Shown piece after piece: positions 45,819-56,354 of a stretch of 62,195 nucleotides of DNA (position 1 is its first letter; the number at the start of each line of letters is the position of its first letter). The stretch is from Rhizobium sp. Q54 (GTDB taxonomy: Bacteria; Pseudomonadota; Alphaproteobacteria; Rhizobiales; Xanthobacteraceae). The stretch spans positions 1 through 62,195 of the forward strand of contig CAMAUC010000014.1 in assembly GCA_945861265.1 (NCBI GenBank). Reading direction: 5' to 3'. The notes beneath the pieces are model-generated. The model was not told the origin of the DNA and ran no database searches. It worked only from the letters and a program-made list of their open reading frames with translations. A program made the translations under genes and the position numbers.

Positions 45819-46496
45819 ATGCGAATCTTCGCCATCGACACCGCGCTGGAGGCCTGTTCGGCCGCCATCCTCGATACCGAACGCGGTGCGATCGTCGCGC
45901 GCGAATCGATCCCGATGGCGCGCGGCCATGCCGAAGCATTGATGCCGCTGATCGCGCGTATGCTGGATGCCAGCGGCGCGGATTTCACCGCGATCGACCG
46001 CATCGCAGTGACAACAGGCCCCGGCAGTTTCACCGGCCTGCGCGTCGGCATCGCGGCGGCGCGCGGTCTCGGTCTTGCCGCCGGAAAACCGGTCGTTGGG
46101 CTTTCCACTTTGTCTGCTTTTGCCGCTCCCTTTCTCGCCGCCGACGCGAGCCTGCCGGTCGTGGTCGCGATCGATGCGCGGCACGATCATGTCTATCTGC
46201 AGGTGTGGGCGAGCGGCGGCGAGGTTCTGGTGACGCCGTGTGTGGTGCCGATTGCCGAAGCCGTTCGGCTGTCGGCCGTCGCCGCGCCGTGCCTGATCGG
46301 TAACGCCGCGAATATTCTGGCCGCTGCCTGGCGCGGAGTGCCGCCCTGCGCGGTCGAGCAGCGCGCCGCGCCTGATATCGACTGGGTGGCGCGCGCCGGC
46401 GCCGCCATGGCTGAGGAGGCGTCGCCACCCAAGCCGCTTTATTTACGCCCACCCGATGCGCAGCCGCAAACCGCGGCGCGGCTGGCGCGCCGATGA
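45819..46496 (+). CDS. tsaB: tRNA threonylcarbamoyladenosine biosynthesis protein TsaB
   Basis: 225 residues, ASKHA fold. Markers: MRIFAIDTALEACSAAIL, ARGHAEALMPLI, TTGPGSFTGLRVG and AIDARHDHVYLQ. TsaB supports TsaD in making t6A37 of ANN-decoding tRNAs. The weak start region is normal for this gene. It overlaps rimI by ATGA (46493-46496), the common tsaB-rimI arrangement. Confidence 0.94.
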   Translation: MRIFAIDTALEACSAAILDTERGAIVARESIPMARGHAEALMPLIARMLDASGADFTAIDRIAVTTGPGSFTGLRVGIAAARGLGLAAGKPVVGLSTLSAFAAPFLAADASLPVVVAIDARHDHVYLQVWASGGEVLVTPCVVPIAEAVRLSAVAAPCLIGNAANILAAAWRGVPPCAVEQRAAPDIDWVARAGAAMAEEASPPKPLYLRPPDAQPQTAARLARR

Positions 46497-46990
46497 TCGG
46501 ATTTCTGAGGCGACTGTTTGCGCGGCCCGCGCCGGTCCTCACCGACGCGCAGCCACGCGATGCGTCGGCCATTGCCGCCTTGCACGCCGCCTCGTTCCGG
46601 CGCGGCTGGAGCGAGCAGGAGGTCGAAGGCCTGCTGATCGAGCGCAGTGTCGTCGCGCAACGCGCGCTGACAGGACGCAGCTTTGCCGGCTTCATCATGT
46701 CGCGGCTGGCCGCGGACGAGGCCGAAATTCTGTCGGTCGCGGTTGCGCGCAGCAGCCAGGGACGCGGCCTTGCCCGGCAATTGCTCAATCTGCATCTGCG
46801 GCGGCTGGCCGGCCTCGGCGTCCGCACCGTGTTTCTCGAGGTCGACGAGCATAATGCGCCGGCGATCAAGCTTTATGGCCGCGCCGGATTCCGCGAAGTC
46901 TCGCGACGGGCCAATTATTATCCCGCGCCCGGGGCCAAGTCAGGGGCAAAGCCCGCCGCCGCATTGGTGCTGCGGCGGGATATTGGCTAA
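46493..46990 (+). CDS. rimI: Ribosomal-protein-alanine N-acetyltransferase
   Basis: 165 residues, GNAT fold with the acetyl-CoA loop SSQGRGLARQLL, AEILSVAVA before it, and FLEVDEHNAPAIKLYGRAGF after. RimI acetylates the N-terminal alanine of S18 in E. coli; coupling with tsaB supports the name. The C-terminal tail is Ala-rich and basic. Confidence 0.9.
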   Translation: MIGFLRRLFARPAPVLTDAQPRDASAIAALHAASFRRGWSEQEVEGLLIERSVVAQRALTGRSFAGFIMSRLAADEAEILSVAVARSSQGRGLARQLLNLHLRRLAGLGVRTVFLEVDEHNAPAIKLYGRAGFREVSRRANYYPAPGAKSGAKPAAALVLRRDIG

Positions 46991-47035
46991 GCTCCCGGTC
47001 CGAGCCGATACGACATCAATACCGAGACAGTCATC

Positions 47036-47485
47036 GTGACAGCGCCTGAAAAGATCACTTCCGAGCGGCGAAACATCGAAGCGCTTTGCGCCGCCAAGGG
47101 CATGCGCATGACCGAGCAGCGGCGCACCATTGCGCGCGTGCTGGCGAATTCCGACGACCACCCGGATGTCGAGGAACTGTACCGGCGCTGCGCCAAGGTC
47201 GACGACCGCATTTCGATTTCCACGGTCTATCGCACCGTACGGCTGTTCGAGGATTCCGGCATCATCGAGCGGCACGATTTTCGCGATGGCCGCGCGCGCT
47301 ACGAGACCTCGACCGAGGGCCACCACGACCATCTGATCAATCTGCGCAACGGCGAGGTGATCGAATTCCAGTCGGAAGAGATCGAACGCCTGCAGGCCGA
47401 GGTGGCGCGCAAGCTCGGCTACCGGCTGGTCGATCATCGGCTTGAGCTTTATGCCGTGCCGCTCAAAGACGACAAGACGTCTTGA
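47036..47485 (+). CDS. Fur-family metal-responsive repressor
   Basis: 149 residues from a GTG start. The winged helix (about 16-90) has RMTEQRRTIARVL and STVYRTVRLFEDSGII, and the metal-site motif HHDH is at 96-99. Only two Cys are present and no CxxC pair, so the structural zinc site of E. coli Fur is absent. This fits Rhizobiales Fur/Mur (manganese-responsive) rather than Zur, but the metal is not fixed by sequence alone. It overlaps the acyltransferase gene, and the synteny rimI-fur-plsC-miaB is conserved. Confidence 0.9.
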   Translation: MTAPEKITSERRNIEALCAAKGMRMTEQRRTIARVLANSDDHPDVEELYRRCAKVDDRISISTVYRTVRLFEDSGIIERHDFRDGRARYETSTEGHHDHLINLRNGEVIEFQSEEIERLQAEVARKLGYRLVDHRLELYAVPLKDDKTS

Positions 47486-48288
47486 TGCTGCGCCCTCTTT
47501 TCGTCGCTACCTTCTTTTTCACGATGACGCCGCTGCTCATCGGGGCACAGTGGCTGCTCGACAAGCTCGGCCTGCCGGGTTGGGGCGTCATTGCCGTTCG
47601 CTATTATCGGACTTTGTGCTGGGTGATTGGGCTGCGCATACGTATCGTCGGTGAGCCGGTGCGCGACCGCGCCGTGTTGTTCGTCTCCAATCATAATTCC
47701 TGGGCCGACATTCTGGCGATCGGATCGGTGATGCCGATTGCCTTTGTCTCCAAGATCGAAGTGGCCAAATGGCCGCTGGTCGGCGCCGCGGCGCGGCTGC
47801 AGCGGACAGTGTTCGTCGATCGCTCGCGCCGTCTGCAAACCGGCGATTCGATCGCCGAGATGGTGCAGCGCCTGGCCTCCGGCGTGTCGATGGTGCTGTT
47901 CGCCGAGGGCACATCGAACGACGGCAACCGCGTGCTGCCGTTCCGCTCGGCGCTGATCGGCGCGGTGCGCGAGGCCGCCGCGCGCGCCGAAGGCGGCGTC
48001 CTGATCCAGCCGATGTCGATCTGCTACACGCATCTCAACGGCATACCGATGGGCCGGCAGCACCGCCCGCTGGTCGCCTGGTATGGCGACCTCGACTTCA
48101 TGCCGCACATCAAGGCCTTCATGGCGCGCGGTGCCTATGACGCCGTCATCAGCTATGGCGAACCGATCGCCGCCGACGCCTCGACCAATCGCAAGGTGCT
48201 GGCCAAGCAGGTCGAAGACGCGGTTCGCGCGCTCACCAGCGCAACTTTGCTCGGCCGGCCACGCCCCGTGCATGGCGGTGCGTCTTAA
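47485..48288 (+). CDS. 1-acylglycerol-3-phosphate O-acyltransferase (PlsC family)
   Basis: 267 residues. N-terminal membrane helix at about 5-25; the catalytic HX4D is in NHNSWAD and the substrate motif FAEGTSNDGN follows. It makes phosphatidic acid from lysophosphatidic acid, or is a lyso-lipid acyltransferase of the OlsA kind. The ATG overlaps the fur stop (TGATG). Confidence 0.9.
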   Translation: MLRPLFVATFFFTMTPLLIGAQWLLDKLGLPGWGVIAVRYYRTLCWVIGLRIRIVGEPVRDRAVLFVSNHNSWADILAIGSVMPIAFVSKIEVAKWPLVGAAARLQRTVFVDRSRRLQTGDSIAEMVQRLASGVSMVLFAEGTSNDGNRVLPFRSALIGAVREAAARAEGGVLIQPMSICYTHLNGIPMGRQHRPLVAWYGDLDFMPHIKAFMARGAYDAVISYGEPIAADASTNRKVLAKQVEDAVRALTSATLLGRPRPVHGGAS

Positions 48289-48374
48289 AACATTATAAAA
48301 ATCAGCGGCATGGTGGGAAGCGACAAGCCCGGCCATGACAGGCTAGAATAGCCAATGAGTTCCCAAGAGACGGC

Positions 48375-49772
48375 ATGAACAGTCCGCGCAAAGTCCACGT
48401 CAAATCCTTCGGCTGCCAGATGAACGTCTACGATTCCAATCGTATGGCGGATACGTTGGCGCCCGAGGGTTACGTCGAGACCGCGAGCCCGGCCGACGCC
48501 GACCTGGTCATTCTCAACACCTGCCACATCCGCGAAAAAGCGGTCGACAAGCTTTATTCGGAAATCGGCCGCATGCGCGAACTGAAGGACGCCGCGGAAG
48601 CGGATGGCCGCCAGATGCTGATCGCGGTTGCCGGTTGCGTTGCGCAGGCCGAGGGCAAAGAGATTGTCCGCCGCACCGACAGCGTCGATCTCGTCGTCGG
48701 GTCGCAGAACTATCATCGCCTGCCGTCGTTGCTGGCGCGCGCGCGCGACGGCGAGACGGTCGTCGATACCGAATTTCCTCTCGAAGACAAATTCGACGCG
48801 CTGGCGCAGCCGTCGCCGCAAGCCATTGCCAAGCGCGGTATCTCCGCATTCGTCACCGTGCAGGAAGGCTGCGACAAGTTCTGCACGTTCTGCGTCGTGC
48901 CCTATACGCGCGGAGCGGAGGTGTCGCGTCCGATCGACAAGATCGTCGCCGATGTTGAACGCCTTGCCGCCTCTGGCGTGCGCGAAGTCACCCTGATCGG
49001 CCAGAACGTCAACGCCTATCACGGCCTCGACTCCAGCGGCGCGCCGGTCGCTCTCGGTCAATTGCTGCGCCGCCTCGCTGGCGTGCCGGGCATCGCGCGC
49101 CTGCGTTACATGACCAGCCATCCGCGCGATATGCTGAGCGGCATGTGCGACGACCTGATCGCGGCGCATGAGGACCTGCCGGCGCTGATGCCCTACGTGC
49201 ATCTGCCGGTGCAGTCCGGCTCCGACCGCATGCTGGCGGCGATGAACCGCAAGCATACGCGCAAAGAATATCTCGAAGCGATCGCGCGCCTGCGCGCGGC
49301 ACGCGCCGATCTCGCTTTCACCTCGGACTTCATCGTCGGCTTTCCCGGCGAGACCGAGCAGGATTTCCGCGACACGTTGGCCTTGGCTGAGGAGGTCAAT
49401 TTCGCCACCGCCTACACCTTCATGTACTCGTCGCGCCCAGGCACGCCGGCGGCCGAGCTGGTGGATCAGGTTCCGGAGGCGGAAAAGGCCGAGCGCCTGC
49501 AACGGCTTCAGGCTGTCATCACCCGGCAATGGCGGGCCTTTAACGCCTCATTTGTCGGCAAAACCATGGATATTCTGGTCGAAAAGCCGGGCAAGCTCAC
49601 TGGGCAACTGGTCGGCCGATCCCCATATCTGCAATCGGTGCATGTGATGGCGCAGCCTTCGTTGATCGGCTCGATCGTCAAGGTCGTCATCACCGATGTC
49701 GGCACCAACACTTTGTTCGGGGAATTGACGCAGACAGTCCGCGGCCCGGCGCACGCCACTTTGGGAGCTTGA
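48375..49772 (+). CDS. miaB: tRNA-2-methylthio-N6-dimethylallyladenosine synthase
   Basis: 465 residues: UPF0004 N-terminal domain with [12 protein letters not shown] and NTCHIREKA, radical-SAM core with the CxxxCxxC cluster in [16 protein letters not shown], and a TRAM domain at the C-terminus. It methylthiolates ms2i6A37 in tRNA. phoH starts within its stop. Confidence 0.96.
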   Translation: MNSPRKVHVKSFGCQMNVYDSNRMADTLAPEGYVETASPADADLVILNTCHIREKAVDKLYSEIGRMRELKDAAEADGRQMLIAVAGCVAQAEGKEIVRRTDSVDLVVGSQNYHRLPSLLARARDGETVVDTEFPLEDKFDALAQPSPQAIAKRGISAFVTVQEGCDKFCTFCVVPYTRGAEVSRPIDKIVADVERLAASGVREVTLIGQNVNAYHGLDSSGAPVALGQLLRRLAGVPGIARLRYMTSHPRDMLSGMCDDLIAAHEDLPALMPYVHLPVQSGSDRMLAAMNRKHTRKEYLEAIARLRAARADLAFTSDFIVGFPGETEQDFRDTLALAEEVNFATAYTFMYSSRPGTPAAELVDQVPEAEKAERLQRLQAVITRQWRAFNASFVGKTMDILVEKPGKLTGQLVGRSPYLQSVHVMAQPSLIGSIVKVVITDVGTNTLFGELTQTVRGPAHATLGA

Positions 49773-50809
49773 GAGCAGCCTTGCGAACATCGGATCCCGT
49801 GATCCCGCCCGCCGCCGTTTCCGAGGAAACGGCGACAACGCAGATCGTGCTCGCTTTCGAGGACAACAAGCTGGCTTCCGCGCTGTTCGGCCAGTACGGC
49901 CAGAACCTGGCGCTGGTCGAGCGTCGGCTCGGCGTCAAAGCCGACTCGCGCGGCAATCACGTCGCGCTCGACGGTTCGCGCGGCGCCTGCGAGCAGGCCC
50001 GCCGCGTGCTCGAAGGTCTCTACGAGCAACTCAAGCGCGGCCAGGATGTCACGACCGGCGATGTCGAAGGCGCCATCCGCCAGGCGATCGCGCAAGGCTC
50101 GCTGTTCGATTTCGATCCCACCGGCCGCGTCGCCTTCGAGGAAATCAATCTGCGCAAGCGCCCGGTGCGCGCCCGCACCGCCGCGCAGGACGGCTACATT
50201 CGCGCGCTGAAGAAATATTCGCTGGTGTTCGGCACCGGTCCGGCCGGTACCGGCAAGACCTGGCTCGCGGTCGCGCAGGCGATCCAGATGTTCGAGCGCA
50301 AGGAAGTCGACCGCATTATCCTGTCGCGTCCGGCAGTCGAGGCCGGCGAACGTCTCGGCTTTCTGCCCGGTGACATGCGCGAGAAGGTCGATCCTTATCT
50401 GCGGCCGATCTACGACGCGCTGCACGATCTGATGGATGTGCGCATCGTCGAGCGCGCGCTTGAATCGGGCGACATCGAAATCGCGCCGCTCGCCTTCATG
50501 CGCGGCCGCACTTTGGCGAATGCGTGTGTCATTCTCGACGAGGCGCAGAACACCACGTCGATGCAGATGAAAATGTTTCTCACCCGCCTCGGTGAAAACA
50601 GCCGCATGATCGTCACCGGCGATCCGTCGCAGGTCGATCTGCCGCCGGGCCAGGTGTCCGGCCTGTCGGAAGCCGTGCGCCTCTTGGACGGCGTCGAAGG
50701 CGTCGGCCATGTCGCGTTCAGTGCGCAGGACGTCATTCGCCACGAACTCGTGCAGCGCATCGTCGAGGCTTATGACCGCGCCGCGCCCGTCCGCGGTGAC
50801 CGGCGATGA
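49769..50809 (+). CDS. ybeZ: PhoH-like ATPase (YbeZ)
   Basis: 346 residues from TTG, overlapping the miaB stop. PhoH ATPase: Walker [27 protein letters not shown] and Walker [11 protein letters not shown]. The N-terminal KH-like part (about 30-110) suggests RNA binding. It works with YbeY, the next gene, in rRNA maturation. A TTG four codons downstream is possible. Confidence 0.92.
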   Translation: MRAALRTSDPVIPPAAVSEETATTQIVLAFEDNKLASALFGQYGQNLALVERRLGVKADSRGNHVALDGSRGACEQARRVLEGLYEQLKRGQDVTTGDVEGAIRQAIAQGSLFDFDPTGRVAFEEINLRKRPVRARTAAQDGYIRALKKYSLVFGTGPAGTGKTWLAVAQAIQMFERKEVDRIILSRPAVEAGERLGFLPGDMREKVDPYLRPIYDALHDLMDVRIVERALESGDIEIAPLAFMRGRTLANACVILDEAQNTTSMQMKMFLTRLGENSRMIVTGDPSQVDLPPGQVSGLSEAVRLLDGVEGVGHVAFSAQDVIRHELVQRIVEAYDRAAPVRGDRR

Positions 50810-51330
50810 GCGCCGCCGGCATATCCAAGCCCAAGCCCGCCAAAGCACCTCCGGCGGTTGAAATCGACGTGCAATCGGCGCTCTGGGAGGCACAGCCCGA
50901 GGCGGAGCAAACCGTGCGCGCGGCCGTCGCGGCCGCTGCCGCGCACTCAACATCGGGCGGCGAAGTGAGTATCCTGCTGACCGATGATTCGGCGGTGCGC
51001 GTTTTGAACAAGGAATGGCGCGGCATCGACAAGGCGACCAATGTTTTATCTTTTCCGGCGCCGGAAAATCTGGCCAAAGGCGACGCCGGAATTCTCGGCG
51101 ATATCGTCATCGCCTATGAAACGCTGACGCGGGAATGCGCCGATGAAGACCGCGACTTTCTCCATCACCTCGCTCACCTTACGATTCACGGCTATCTCCA
51201 TCTCGTCGGTTACGATCACCAGGACGACGCGCAGGCCACCGAGATGGAAACCCTCGAGAGCAGGATCATGACGCGCATGGATTTGCCCGATCCCTGGCGC
51301 GAGAGCAGCCGCGAACCGAGCGGCGCCTGA
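50806..51330 (+). CDS. ybeY: Endoribonuclease YbeY
   Basis: 174 residues. Zinc site HGYLHLVGYDH, preceded by LTIH; TNVLSFPAP and ILGDIVIAYET are conserved. It processes the 3' end of 16S rRNA and takes part in ribosome quality control. It overlaps phoH by 4 bases. The first 18 residues are a Lys/Pro-rich lead. Confidence 0.95.
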   Translation: MSAAGISKPKPAKAPPAVEIDVQSALWEAQPEAEQTVRAAVAAAAAHSTSGGEVSILLTDDSAVRVLNKEWRGIDKATNVLSFPAPENLAKGDAGILGDIVIAYETLTRECADEDRDFLHHLAHLTIHGYLHLVGYDHQDDAQATEMETLESRIMTRMDLPDPWRESSREPSGA

Positions 51331-51335
51331 CCGCC

Positions 51336-52502
51336 ATGCCCGACAGCGACGTCGATAATTCGCCATTCGAGCCGCGCCATTTGCCGGTGCCGGTGACGCG
51401 CGCGCACGAGAACGGCGGCAACTGGTTCACACGCACGTTCCGCACACTATTCGGCCTCAAGCCGGGGTCGATCCGGGCCGATCTCAAAGATGTGCTCGAC
51501 GACCTGACGCCGAACGAATCCGGCTTCTCGCCGGAAGAAAGCCGGATGCTCAAGAACATCCTCGGCTTACGCGAACGCCGCGTCGGCGACGTCATGGTGC
51601 CGCGCGCCGACATCATTGCCGTGCAGCAGGACATCCAGATCGGCGAACTGGTCAAGGTGTTCGAAGGCGCCGGCCATTCGCGGCTGGTCGCCTATAACGA
51701 CACGCTCGACGACCCGATCGGCATGGTCCACATCCGCGATCTGATCGCCTTCATGACCGCGCGCGCCGCGGTCGATCCGGAAAAGAACGCCAAGCGCAAG
51801 AAGCCGCTGCCGGCCGGGCTCGATTTCAAGACGCTGGATCTCGCCATGCCGTTGTCGGCGGCCAAGATCGTGCGCGAAATCCTGTTCGTGCCGCCGTCGG
51901 CCCGCGTCATCGATCTATTGGAGCGTATGCAGGCCAAGCAGATTCATCTGGCTCTGGTGGTCGACGAATATGGCGGCACCGACGGCATTGTCTCAATCGA
52001 GGACATCGTCGAGCAGATCGTCGGCGAGATCGCCGACGAACATGACGAGGATGAAAGCGCCGACGTCGTGCGCCAGCCGAATGGCTCCTACATCGCCGAT
52101 GCGCGCGCCAAGATCGAAGACGTCGTCGCCATCGTCGGCCACGATTTCGACGTCGGCGACGCCGCCGAGGAAGTCGATACTTTGGGCGGCTATCTGGTGA
52201 CGCGCGCCGGGCGGTTGCCGCTGCGCGGCGAACTGATTCCCGGGCCCGGCCTGTTTGAATTCGAAGTGCTCGACGCCGATCCGCGTCGCGTCAAGCGCGT
52301 GCGCATCAGCCGGCTGACCGAGAAGCGCCAGAAGCCGCGCGAAGTCGGGCGCGAGCCGCCAAGCGAGCCCACGCGCAAGCGCGCCGAACCGGATGCGGTG
52401 TTGGCCGGCCACGCGCCGCCGACGCTCAATCTCGATGAGCCGCCGCAAAAGGACGAAAGCCCGAAGCCGGCCGCCGTTTCCACCGGCAAGCGCCGTCCGT
52501 GA
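51336..52502 (+). CDS. CorC/HlyC family protein with CBS domains
   Basis: 388 residues. It lacks the DUF21 membrane part; two CBS domains (about 75-215, VGDVMVPRADIIAV and VVDEYGGTDGIVSIEDI) and the CorC_HlyC domain (about 245-325) are present. A Pro/Glu-rich tail follows. E. coli CorC is linked to magnesium efflux. The phoH-ybeY-corC-lnt run is conserved and spacing is 5 bases. Confidence 0.92.
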   Translation: MPDSDVDNSPFEPRHLPVPVTRAHENGGNWFTRTFRTLFGLKPGSIRADLKDVLDDLTPNESGFSPEESRMLKNILGLRERRVGDVMVPRADIIAVQQDIQIGELVKVFEGAGHSRLVAYNDTLDDPIGMVHIRDLIAFMTARAAVDPEKNAKRKKPLPAGLDFKTLDLAMPLSAAKIVREILFVPPSARVIDLLERMQAKQIHLALVVDEYGGTDGIVSIEDIVEQIVGEIADEHDEDESADVVRQPNGSYIADARAKIEDVVAIVGHDFDVGDAAEEVDTLGGYLVTRAGRLPLRGELIPGPGLFEFEVLDADPRRVKRVRISRLTEKRQKPREVGREPPSEPTRKRAEPDAVLAGHAPPTLNLDEPPQKDESPKPAAVSTGKRRP

Positions 52503-54091
52503 TCGCCCGTCTCGCCACACAGGCCGCGCATGCCACGGTCCTCGCCTTCGGCTGGCGGCGCGCGCTCATTGCTGTGATTGCCGGCGCGGCGTCGGCTCTG
52601 GCGCTGGCGCCGTTCAATGCCTGGCCCATCCTATTCGTGACGCTGCCGGTGCTGGTCTGGCTGGTCGATGGCTCCGCCGCCGGCCGCTGGAGCGGCGCGT
52701 GGACCGCCGGCATGGCCGGCTGGTGTTTTGGCTTCGGCTATTTCGTCGCCGGGCTTTACTGGATCGGCTACGCTTTTCTGGTCGATGCGAAAACGTTCGG
52801 TTGGCTGCTGCCGGTCGCGGTGTCCGGCCTGCCGGCCTATCTGGCGATTTTCACCGGTTTGGGACTGGCCGCCTCGCGGTTGATCTGGGTGCGCGGGCCG
52901 CAGCGCATTCTGGCGCTGGCGGCGACCATGACGATGGCGGAGTGGCTGCGCGGCCATGTGCTCACCGGCTTCCCCTGGAATACGTTCGGCTACGCGCTGA
53001 CCGAGCCATTGGTGCTGGGGCAAAGCGTATCGCTGATCGGCATCTGGGGACTGACGTTCGTTGCGCTGGCAGTCTGCGCCTGTCCGGCGGTGCTGGCCGA
53101 CGATCAGGTCGATACGCCGCGTCCCTATCGCGTGCTGCTCATCGGTTTTCTGGTGCTGGCCGGCCTGACGGCTTACGGCGCGGCGCGGTTGGCTCGTAAC
53201 CCGACGACCTATGTGCCGAACGTCAAGCTGCGCGTCATGCAGCCTAATCTGCAGCAGGACGTGAAGTTCAATTACGCCGCCAAGGACGAAGTGATCGCGC
53301 GCTATCTTGCTCTATCCGACCGGGCCACCGGGCCGCAGTCGAGCGGCGTGCATGACGCGACGCACCTGATCTGGCCGGAATCGGCCTTTCCGTTCTTTCT
53401 TGCGCGTGAACCGGATGCGCTGGCGCAGATAGCTGCCATGCTAAAACCGGGGACTGAATTGATCACCGGAGCGGTGCGTCCGGCGGCGTCCTCGGCCGGC
53501 CCACGCGCCTATAATTCGGTCTACGTCATCGACCCGGACGGTTCGATCCACGGCATCTATGACAAGGTGCATCTGGTGCCGTTCGGTGAATATCTGCCGT
53601 TTCAAAGCCTGCTCGAGCGCATTGGCTTGCGTCAGCTTACCAAACAGGTTGGCGGGTTTCTTTCCGGCAGCCGGCGCCGCGCCATGGAGGTGCCCGGCGC
53701 GCCGAAGATGATGCCGTTGATCTGCTATGAGGCGATTTTCCCGGGCAGCGCGGTGCCGGCTGGCGAACGGCCCGGCTGGCTGGTCAACGTCACCAATGAT
53801 GGCTGGTTCGGCATCAGCACTGGGCCTTATCAGCATTTTCAGCAGGCGCGCTTGCTCGCCATTGCCGAAGGTCTGCCGCTGGTTCGCGCTGCGAATACCG
53901 GAATTTCCGGCGTCATCGATCCGGTCGGCCGCGTCGTCCAGTCGCTGCCATTGGGAGTTGAGGGTGTCTTCGATGCCGGCCTTCCAAAAGCGTTATCCCC
54001 CACACTTTTTGTCGCACTTGGCGAATACCCATTGATTCTATTGTTAGTTGCAAGTTTGTTATCGGTTGCGCGCCGGAGGTTGCGCTCGTAG
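52499..54091 (+). CDS. lnt: Apolipoprotein N-acyltransferase
   Basis: 530 residues from GTG overlapping corC. About seven N-terminal membrane helices precede the nitrilase-like domain, whose catalytic triad is Glu in WPESAFPF, Lys in YDKVHLVPFGEY and Cys in PLICYEAIFPG. It adds the third acyl chain to lipoproteins in the inner membrane. Confidence 0.95.
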   Translation: MIARLATQAAHATVLAFGWRRALIAVIAGAASALALAPFNAWPILFVTLPVLVWLVDGSAAGRWSGAWTAGMAGWCFGFGYFVAGLYWIGYAFLVDAKTFGWLLPVAVSGLPAYLAIFTGLGLAASRLIWVRGPQRILALAATMTMAEWLRGHVLTGFPWNTFGYALTEPLVLGQSVSLIGIWGLTFVALAVCACPAVLADDQVDTPRPYRVLLIGFLVLAGLTAYGAARLARNPTTYVPNVKLRVMQPNLQQDVKFNYAAKDEVIARYLALSDRATGPQSSGVHDATHLIWPESAFPFFLAREPDALAQIAAMLKPGTELITGAVRPAASSAGPRAYNSVYVIDPDGSIHGIYDKVHLVPFGEYLPFQSLLERIGLRQLTKQVGGFLSGSRRRAMEVPGAPKMMPLICYEAIFPGSAVPAGERPGWLVNVTNDGWFGISTGPYQHFQQARLLAIAEGLPLVRAANTGISGVIDPVGRVVQSLPLGVEGVFDAGLPKALSPTLFVALGEYPLILLLVASLLSVARRRLRS

Positions 54092-54312
54092 ATTGAACTT
54101 CAGCGATAAAAGAGGTCGAAGTTGCTATAGAAAAATAATAATCGCTTCGTTGCAAAATACTAATAAACGTTCTTACTCTGTGAAAACTATTGATAATTAT
54201 CAGTAATTTTCATTCTTCTTTTGGCGTACTGCTGATTGGCCAAAAATGACGGATTGCATAAGGGGGAGTACCTGTGACATTACGCTCCACAATGGAGGCA
54301 TAGGAGATATTT
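54092..54312 (+). promoter_or_regulatory. AT-rich promoter/operator region of the HTH regulator
   Basis: 221 bases, far more AT-rich than the rest of the window, with the perfect palindrome TGATAATTATCA at 54191-54202 and TAATAATCGC-type tracts around 54145-54165. A TAGGAGA site lies before the gene. It suits autoregulation by the following HTH protein or an iron-responsive (GATAAT-like) site; this is inference. Confidence 0.6.
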
Positions 54313-54714
54313 ATGGCTAAGAAGGCTCCCAATCCGATCGACAAGCACGTCGGCTCGCGCGTGCGCATGCGCCGGATGATGCTGAGCATGAGTCAGGAAA
54401 AGCTCGGCGACGCCCTTGGCCTGACCTTTCAGCAGGTCCAGAAATACGAAAAAGGCACCAACCGTATCGGCGCCAGCCGGTTGCAGGCCATCGCCAATAT
54501 CCTGCAAGTCCCGGTTTCGTTTTTCTTTGAAGGCGCGCCGCATACGCCCGGCCAGACCAGCGGCCTCGGCGAAGCGCCGTCGCCGGCCTATGTGTCCGAC
54601 TTCCTCGCGACCTCGGACGGTCTGTCGCTGACCAAGTCGTTCATGCGCATCAAGAACAGCAAGCTACGCCGGCGCATTGTCGATCTCGTCGAGCAGATTG
54701 CCGGCGAAGAATAA
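54313..54714 (+). CDS. XRE-family HTH transcriptional regulator
   Basis: 133 residues. HTH_3 domain at about 16-72: VGSRVRMRRMMLSMSQEKLG, LTFQQVQKYEKGTNRIGASR split across the two helices. The C-terminal part (DGLSLTKSFMRIKNSKLRR) resembles the PraR/quorum-sensing-regulator type of Rhizobiales. The position between lnt and metK is conserved in the group. An AT-rich palindromic region upstream suggests autoregulation. Confidence 0.9.
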   Translation: MAKKAPNPIDKHVGSRVRMRRMMLSMSQEKLGDALGLTFQQVQKYEKGTNRIGASRLQAIANILQVPVSFFFEGAPHTPGQTSGLGEAPSPAYVSDFLATSDGLSLTKSFMRIKNSKLRRRIVDLVEQIAGEE

Positions 54715-54975
54715 ATCTTCGCCACCTCGCTGATCCAAGAGTTAAGACCTGCTGCCAATTCGGCTCGGACATCGCTCCAGCCGCCTTTCAATGGCGGCGG
54801 ACAGGTCTGAAATGTCGATCCCAATCGTGAGGTTCGAGCGCGGGGGCCGTCCCATCTGGACGGCGGCTCTTGCCCACGTTTGCCCGCACCTTGACGTTGC
54901 GCGCAACCGCTGTAAGAACCTCAACCGCACGTGAAACGACGCGGCTATGCGCCGCGACCACGGGAGGAGTTTATC
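54715..54975 (+). promoter_or_regulatory. Structured metK leader (three hairpins)
   Basis: 261 bases before metK. Stems: GCCGCC-TTTCAAT-GGCGGC near 54780-54798, GCCGTCC-CATCT-GGACGGC near 54847-54866, and GCGGC-TATGC-GCCGC at 54941-54955, the last ending 6 bases before GGGAGGAG. I could not match SAM-II or SAM/SAH riboswitch consensus motifs. It may be a new regulatory leader, or just a hairpin-rich 5' UTR. Confidence 0.45.
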
Positions 54976-56250
<1,275 letters not shown>

Positions 56251-56278
56251 CGGAATCGCCAGTCCAATACTAAAAGGC

Positions 56279-56314
56279 AAAATGGCCGGGCTTTGCCCCG
56301 GCCATTTTCTTTTC
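56279..56314 (+). terminator. Rho-independent terminator of metK
   Basis: AAAATGGCCGGG (56279-56290), loop CTTTGC, CCCGGCCATTTT (56297-56308), then CTTTTC. The symmetry also allows action in the reverse direction. Confidence 0.9.
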
Positions 56315-56354
56315 GGTTGCGGCCGCGCGCAAATCCGGGGCATCCATCATTCGC

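Noticed and set aside
48300-48350. Hairpin-like GGTGGGAAGCGACAAGCCCGGCC before miaB
   Set aside because: The pairing is imperfect and short; it may be a remnant of a repeat but not enough to annotate.
54860-54975. SAM-II or SAM/SAH riboswitch in front of metK
   Set aside because: The conserved core sequences I know for these classes cannot be found; only generic hairpins are visible.
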